Positions 61,454 to 64,000 of a DNA stretch of 64,000 bases are shown one piece after another. The translations under genes and the position numbers were made by a program. The notes under the pieces are model-generated. The model saw nothing but the letters and a program-made list of their open reading frames with translations. It searched no databases and was not told the origin of the DNA. The stretch is from SIG480 sp045649265 (GTDB taxonomy: Bacteria > Bacillota > Clostridia > Oscillospirales > JAAYXM01), in contig JAZRPO010000006.1 of assembly GCA_045649265.1 (NCBI GenBank), positions 12,970 to 76,969 on the forward strand. The letters run 5' to 3'. Positions within the stretch are counted from its first letter, which is position 1, and every line of letters starts with the position of its first letter.

Positions 61454-61738
61454 ATGAAACTTAAACCACTTGCAGACCGTGTTGTCTTGAAAATGGTAGA
61501 AGCAGAGGAAACAACAAAGAGCGGCATTATTCTTACAGCAGCAGCTCAGGAAAAACCCCAGGTTGCAGAAGTTATTGCAGTCGGACCTGGCGGAAACGTT
61601 GACGGCAAGGACATCATTATGCATGTTAAGGTCGGCGATAAAGTAATTACGAGCAAATACTCAGGAACAGAAGTTAAAATCGATTCCGAGGAATTTATCA
61701 TTGTTCGTCAAAGCGATATTCTCGCTGTTGTTGAATAA
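61454..61738 (+). CDS. groES: Co-chaperonin GroES
   Basis: 94 residues, start MKLKPLADRVVLKMVEAEE, mobile loop TTKSGIILTAAAQEKPQ (about 20-36) and the GGNVDGKDI roof loop. Caps GroEL. AGGAGG is about ten bases before ATG. Under CIRCE control, 43 bases before groEL. Confidence 0.98.
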   Translation: MKLKPLADRVVLKMVEAEETTKSGIILTAAAQEKPQVAEVIAVGPGGNVDGKDIIMHVKVGDKVITSKYSGTEVKIDSEEFIIVRQSDILAVVE

Positions 61739-61781
61739 TTCCAATTTATTGTTATTTTATTAAAAGGAAGGTTTTATTATT

Positions 61782-63416
61782 ATGTCAAAAGAAATTCTTT
61801 TTTCAGAAGATGCTCGCCATGCGCTTGAGCGCGGCATAAATAAGCTTGCTGATACAGTTAAGGTCACTCTCGGCCCGAAGGGACGCAACGTTGTCCTTGA
61901 CAAGAAGTTCGGCGCTCCCCTTATTACAAACGACGGCGTTACAATTGCAAAAGAAATTGAGCTTTCCGACCCGTTTGAAAACATGGGCGCACAGCTTGTT
62001 AAGGAAGTTTCAACAAAGACAAACGACGTTGCTGGTGACGGCACAACAACGGCTACCCTGCTTGCTCAGGCTATTATTCGTGAGGGCATGAAGAACGTTA
62101 CAGCAGGTGCAAACCCGATGATTATGAAAAATGGCATCAATGCTGCCGTTGAGGCTGCGATTGAAGCTGTAAAGGCTGCTTCACAGAAGGTCAACGGTTA
62201 TGAGGACATCGCTCGTGTTGCTGCAGTTTCTTCTGCAAATGAGACAATCGGGCAGCTTATTGCAGATGCAATGGAGAAGGTTTCTGCTGATGGTGTTATC
62301 ACCGTTGAAGAGTCAAAGACTGCTGAAACTTACAGCGAAATTGTTGAGGGTATGCAGTTTGACCGTGGATATATCTCACCTTATATGGTAACCGATACTG
62401 ATAAGATGGAAGCAATTGTCGACGATGCTTGCATTCTTATTACTGACAAGAAGATTTCAAATATTCAGGAAATTCTTCCCCTTCTGGAGCAGATTGTTCA
62501 AGCAGGAAAGAAGCTCGTTATCATTGCTGAGGACATTGAGGGCGAAGCTCTTGCAACTCTCCTTGTTAATAAGCTCCGTGGCACATTTACCTGTATTGGT
62601 GTTAAGGCTCCCGGATTTGGCGACAGACGCAAGGAAATGCTCAAGGACATCGCTATCCTCACAGGCGGCCAGGTCGTTTCGGATGAGCTCGGTATGGATC
62701 TCAAAGAAACCACATTCGATATGCTCGGACACGCTCGTCAGATTAAGGTTCAGAAAGAAAATACTATCATCGTTGACGGTGCCGGCGATGCAAACGAAAT
62801 TAAAGCTCGCGTAGGTCAGATTCGCGCACAGATTGAAACAACAACCTCTGACTTTGACCGTGAAAAGCTTCAGGAAAGACTTGCAAAGCTTTCAGGCGGC
62901 GTTGCTGTTATCAAGGTTGGTGCTGCAACTGAAGTTGAAATGAAAGAAAAGAAGCTCCGTATCGAAGATGCTCTGAATGCTACACGTGCAGCAGTTGAAG
63001 AAGGCATCGTTGCTGGCGGTGGAACTGTATTCGTAAACGCTATTTCTGCTGTTGAGAAGCTGATTTCAAAGACCGAGGGCGATGCTCGCACAGGTGTCCG
63101 CATCATTGCAAAGGCACTCGAAGAGCCGGTTCGCCAGATTGCTGCAAACGCAGGCATTGACGGCTCAATCGTTCTTGATAAAATTAAGAACAGCCGCAGA
63201 ACGGGCTATGGATTTGACGCTCTCACTAACAAGTACTGCGATATGATTAAGGCAGGCATCGTTGACCCGGCTAAGGTTACACGCAGCGCACTTCAAAATG
63301 CCGCTTCAATCGCTTCTATGGTTCTCACGACCGAAAGCCTTGTTGCTGAAAAGAAGGAAGCCTCCGCTCCCGCAATGCCCGCAGGCATGGGCGATGCCGG
63401 AATGGGAATGTATTAA
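61782..63416 (+). CDS. groEL: Chaperonin GroEL
   Basis: 544 residues with the nucleotide loop LGPKGRNVVLDKKFGAP, VAGDGTTTATLLAQAI (about 84-100, catalytic Asp87 region) and the C-terminal Gly/Met tail (MPAGMGDAGMGMY). Folds substrate proteins in the cytosol with GroES. Second gene of the HrcA-controlled operon; AAGGAAGG upstream of ATG. Confidence 0.99.
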   Translation: MSKEILFSEDARHALERGINKLADTVKVTLGPKGRNVVLDKKFGAPLITNDGVTIAKEIELSDPFENMGAQLVKEVSTKTNDVAGDGTTTATLLAQAIIREGMKNVTAGANPMIMKNGINAAVEAAIEAVKAASQKVNGYEDIARVAAVSSANETIGQLIADAMEKVSADGVITVEESKTAETYSEIVEGMQFDRGYISPYMVTDTDKMEAIVDDACILITDKKISNIQEILPLLEQIVQAGKKLVIIAEDIEGEALATLLVNKLRGTFTCIGVKAPGFGDRRKEMLKDIAILTGGQVVSDELGMDLKETTFDMLGHARQIKVQKENTIIVDGAGDANEIKARVGQIRAQIETTTSDFDREKLQERLAKLSGGVAVIKVGAATEVEMKEKKLRIEDALNATRAAVEEGIVAGGGTVFVNAISAVEKLISKTEGDARTGVRIIAKALEEPVRQIAANAGIDGSIVLDKIKNSRRTGYGFDALTNKYCDMIKAGIVDPAKVTRSALQNAASIASMVLTTESLVAEKKEASAPAMPAGMGDAGMGMY

Positions 63417-63438
63417 TAGATATATAAACCTATAAGAA

Positions 63439-63471
63439 ACCTCCCGAAATCATAATCTGATTTCGGGAGGT
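63439..63471 (+). terminator. Terminator of groES-groEL
   Basis: A 14-bp perfect stem (ACCTCCCGAAATCA and complement) with a 5-base loop, followed by GTTTGTTTT. Confidence 0.92.
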
Positions 63472-63550
63472 GTTTGTTTTATATGGGATAAACTTGTTCG
63501 AGCAGAAATATTTTTTATCTATAGTTTGCATCAGATCAGACCAAGAATTT

Positions 63551-63964
63551 TTAATGCCCTCTGAAATCCAAATAATAAAATGGTGCACTTTTAGCATAGA
63601 CCACCACATAATAGTTTTTTGAGTTATCTACAACATATTTTGAAAACTGTTCGATCATTTCGGTTTCAAAGCGCAATTTTTCAAATGGCAAAACTTCGTA
63701 TGCATCCGGAAATTTATCATTTACAATTTCTTCTTGGTCTTCTGTTTTAATCAAAGCATTTACTATCAAGTATGTATGATTGCCGTTCGCTACATTGCCG
63801 CATTCGATTAATGTATCTATCATACTAATACCCTCGACTTCGGCTATAGCTTTTTCAATTTCCGTTTTATATTGTTCGCATGCAAAATCATCAACCCAAT
63901 ACGGCACACACTGACATATAACAACCAACGATAGAACCAGAAGCCAGATAATAACTTTTTTCAT
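63551..63964 (-). CDS. Small exported protein of unknown function
   Basis: 137 residues, ATG nine bases after AAAGGAAAAG. N-terminus KKVIIWLLVLSLVVICQC is a signal peptide or membrane anchor; the cysteines at about 17 and 19 do not fit a standard lipobox, so lipoprotein status is doubtful. The rest is acidic and soluble with no known motif; NYYVVVYAKSAPFYYL near the C-terminus is aromatic-rich. It is the last gene in the window and its upstream context is cut off. No function proposed. Confidence 0.65.
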   Translation of the reverse strand: MKKVIIWLLVLSLVVICQCVPYWVDDFACEQYKTEIEKAIAEVEGISMIDTLIECGNVANGNHTYLIVNALIKTEDQEEIVNDKFPDAYEVLPFEKLRFETEMIEQFSKYVVDNSKNYYVVVYAKSAPFYYLDFRGH

Positions 63965-64000
63965 TTATGTTCACTTTTCCTTTCGACAACATTCGACAAT

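Noticed and set aside
63966..64000. Short direct repeat TTCGACAA near the right edge
   Set aside because: Only two partial copies of 8-9 bases are visible before the window ends; no support for an element boundary.

Overview
The window is a 64 kb piece of chromosome from a low-to-moderate GC Gram-positive bacterium. It is most likely a member of the Clostridia, perhaps an Oscillospirales-like lineage, but I cannot name the species. The evidence is the Firmicutes-type gene orders (infC-rpmI-rplT; tig-clpP-clpX-lon-ysxC; rplS-lepB-rbgA-rnhB; murB-rapZ-whiA; rpsB-tsf), HrcA/CIRCE control of groES-groEL, strong GGAGG ribosome sites, sporulation-associated families (YlbJ, YlmC/YmxH) and Crh-like HPr proteins. 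Gene density is very high and no stretch above 300 bases lacks a gene. Nearly everything is housekeeping. The only clear mobile DNA is one IS200/IS605-type element at about 54650-55400.

Layout. 1-1175 (-): an efflux permease cut by the window edge and its HlyD-type adaptor. 1246-1455 (+): a small Cys-rich protein. 1598-3950 (-): infC-rpmI-rplT behind a strong promoter and attenuator, then a lactate/malate dehydrogenase. 3949-11767 (-): a protein quality-control run read as tig, clpP, clpX, lon, ysxC, lysA. 11919-17016 (-): rplS, lepB, rbgA, rnhB, yraN, thrC and a metallophosphoesterase, which looks like one long operon. 17214-20940: an RluA-type pseudouridine synthase (+), a ceramidase-like hydrolase (-), tRNA-Pro(GGG) (-) and a DUF421/DUF4363 pair (+). 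20944-28851 (-): nrdR, a TIM-barrel protein, secF/secD, and the aspartate-themed set asnS-aspartate aminotransferase-purB. 29041-33575: a DUF378 protein, ackA, tmcAL, murD and a His-less HPr-like protein. 33681-42222 (+): mtaB, murB, rapZ, whiA, dnaE, pfkA. 42277-53053 (-): a coiled-coil protein, coaD, rsmD, uvrC, a Crh-like HPr, mutS2, recO, era, a large membrane protein that looks like a dead P-type ATPase, and rlmB. 53200-57530: a YlbJ-type sporulation membrane protein, a Cys4 mini-protein, the IS200-like element, tsf/rpsB (-) and a YlmC/YmxH protein (-). 57626-64000: a class A PBP, a THUMP methyltransferase, groES-groEL (+) and a small exported protein (-).

The genes serve translation (IF3, L19, L20, L35, S2, EF-Ts, AsnRS, tRNA-Pro, rRNA and tRNA modification enzymes, ribosome-assembly GTPases), protein folding and turnover (trigger factor, ClpXP, Lon, GroESL), secretion (SecDF, signal peptidase I), wall synthesis (LysA, MurB, MurD, PBP1A), DNA replication and repair (DnaE, UvrC, MutS2, RecO, RNase HII, NrdR), and fermentation (LDH-like, PfkA, AckA).

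The most distinctive observations are: a P-type-ATPase-shaped membrane protein whose DKTG, TGES and GDGxND motifs are replaced or absent (50140-52260); two HPr-family proteins that both lack the phosphorylatable His15 but keep the regulatory serine; an infC gene whose only sensible start is ATC; a trigger factor with a histone-H1-like Lys/Thr/Ala tail of about 73 residues; an LDH-family enzyme with Arg at the classical LDH/MDH discriminating position; and an IS200-type transposase whose ribosome site lies inside a perfect 16-bp inverted repeat. Promoter, terminator and domain calls were made by eye without database searches.
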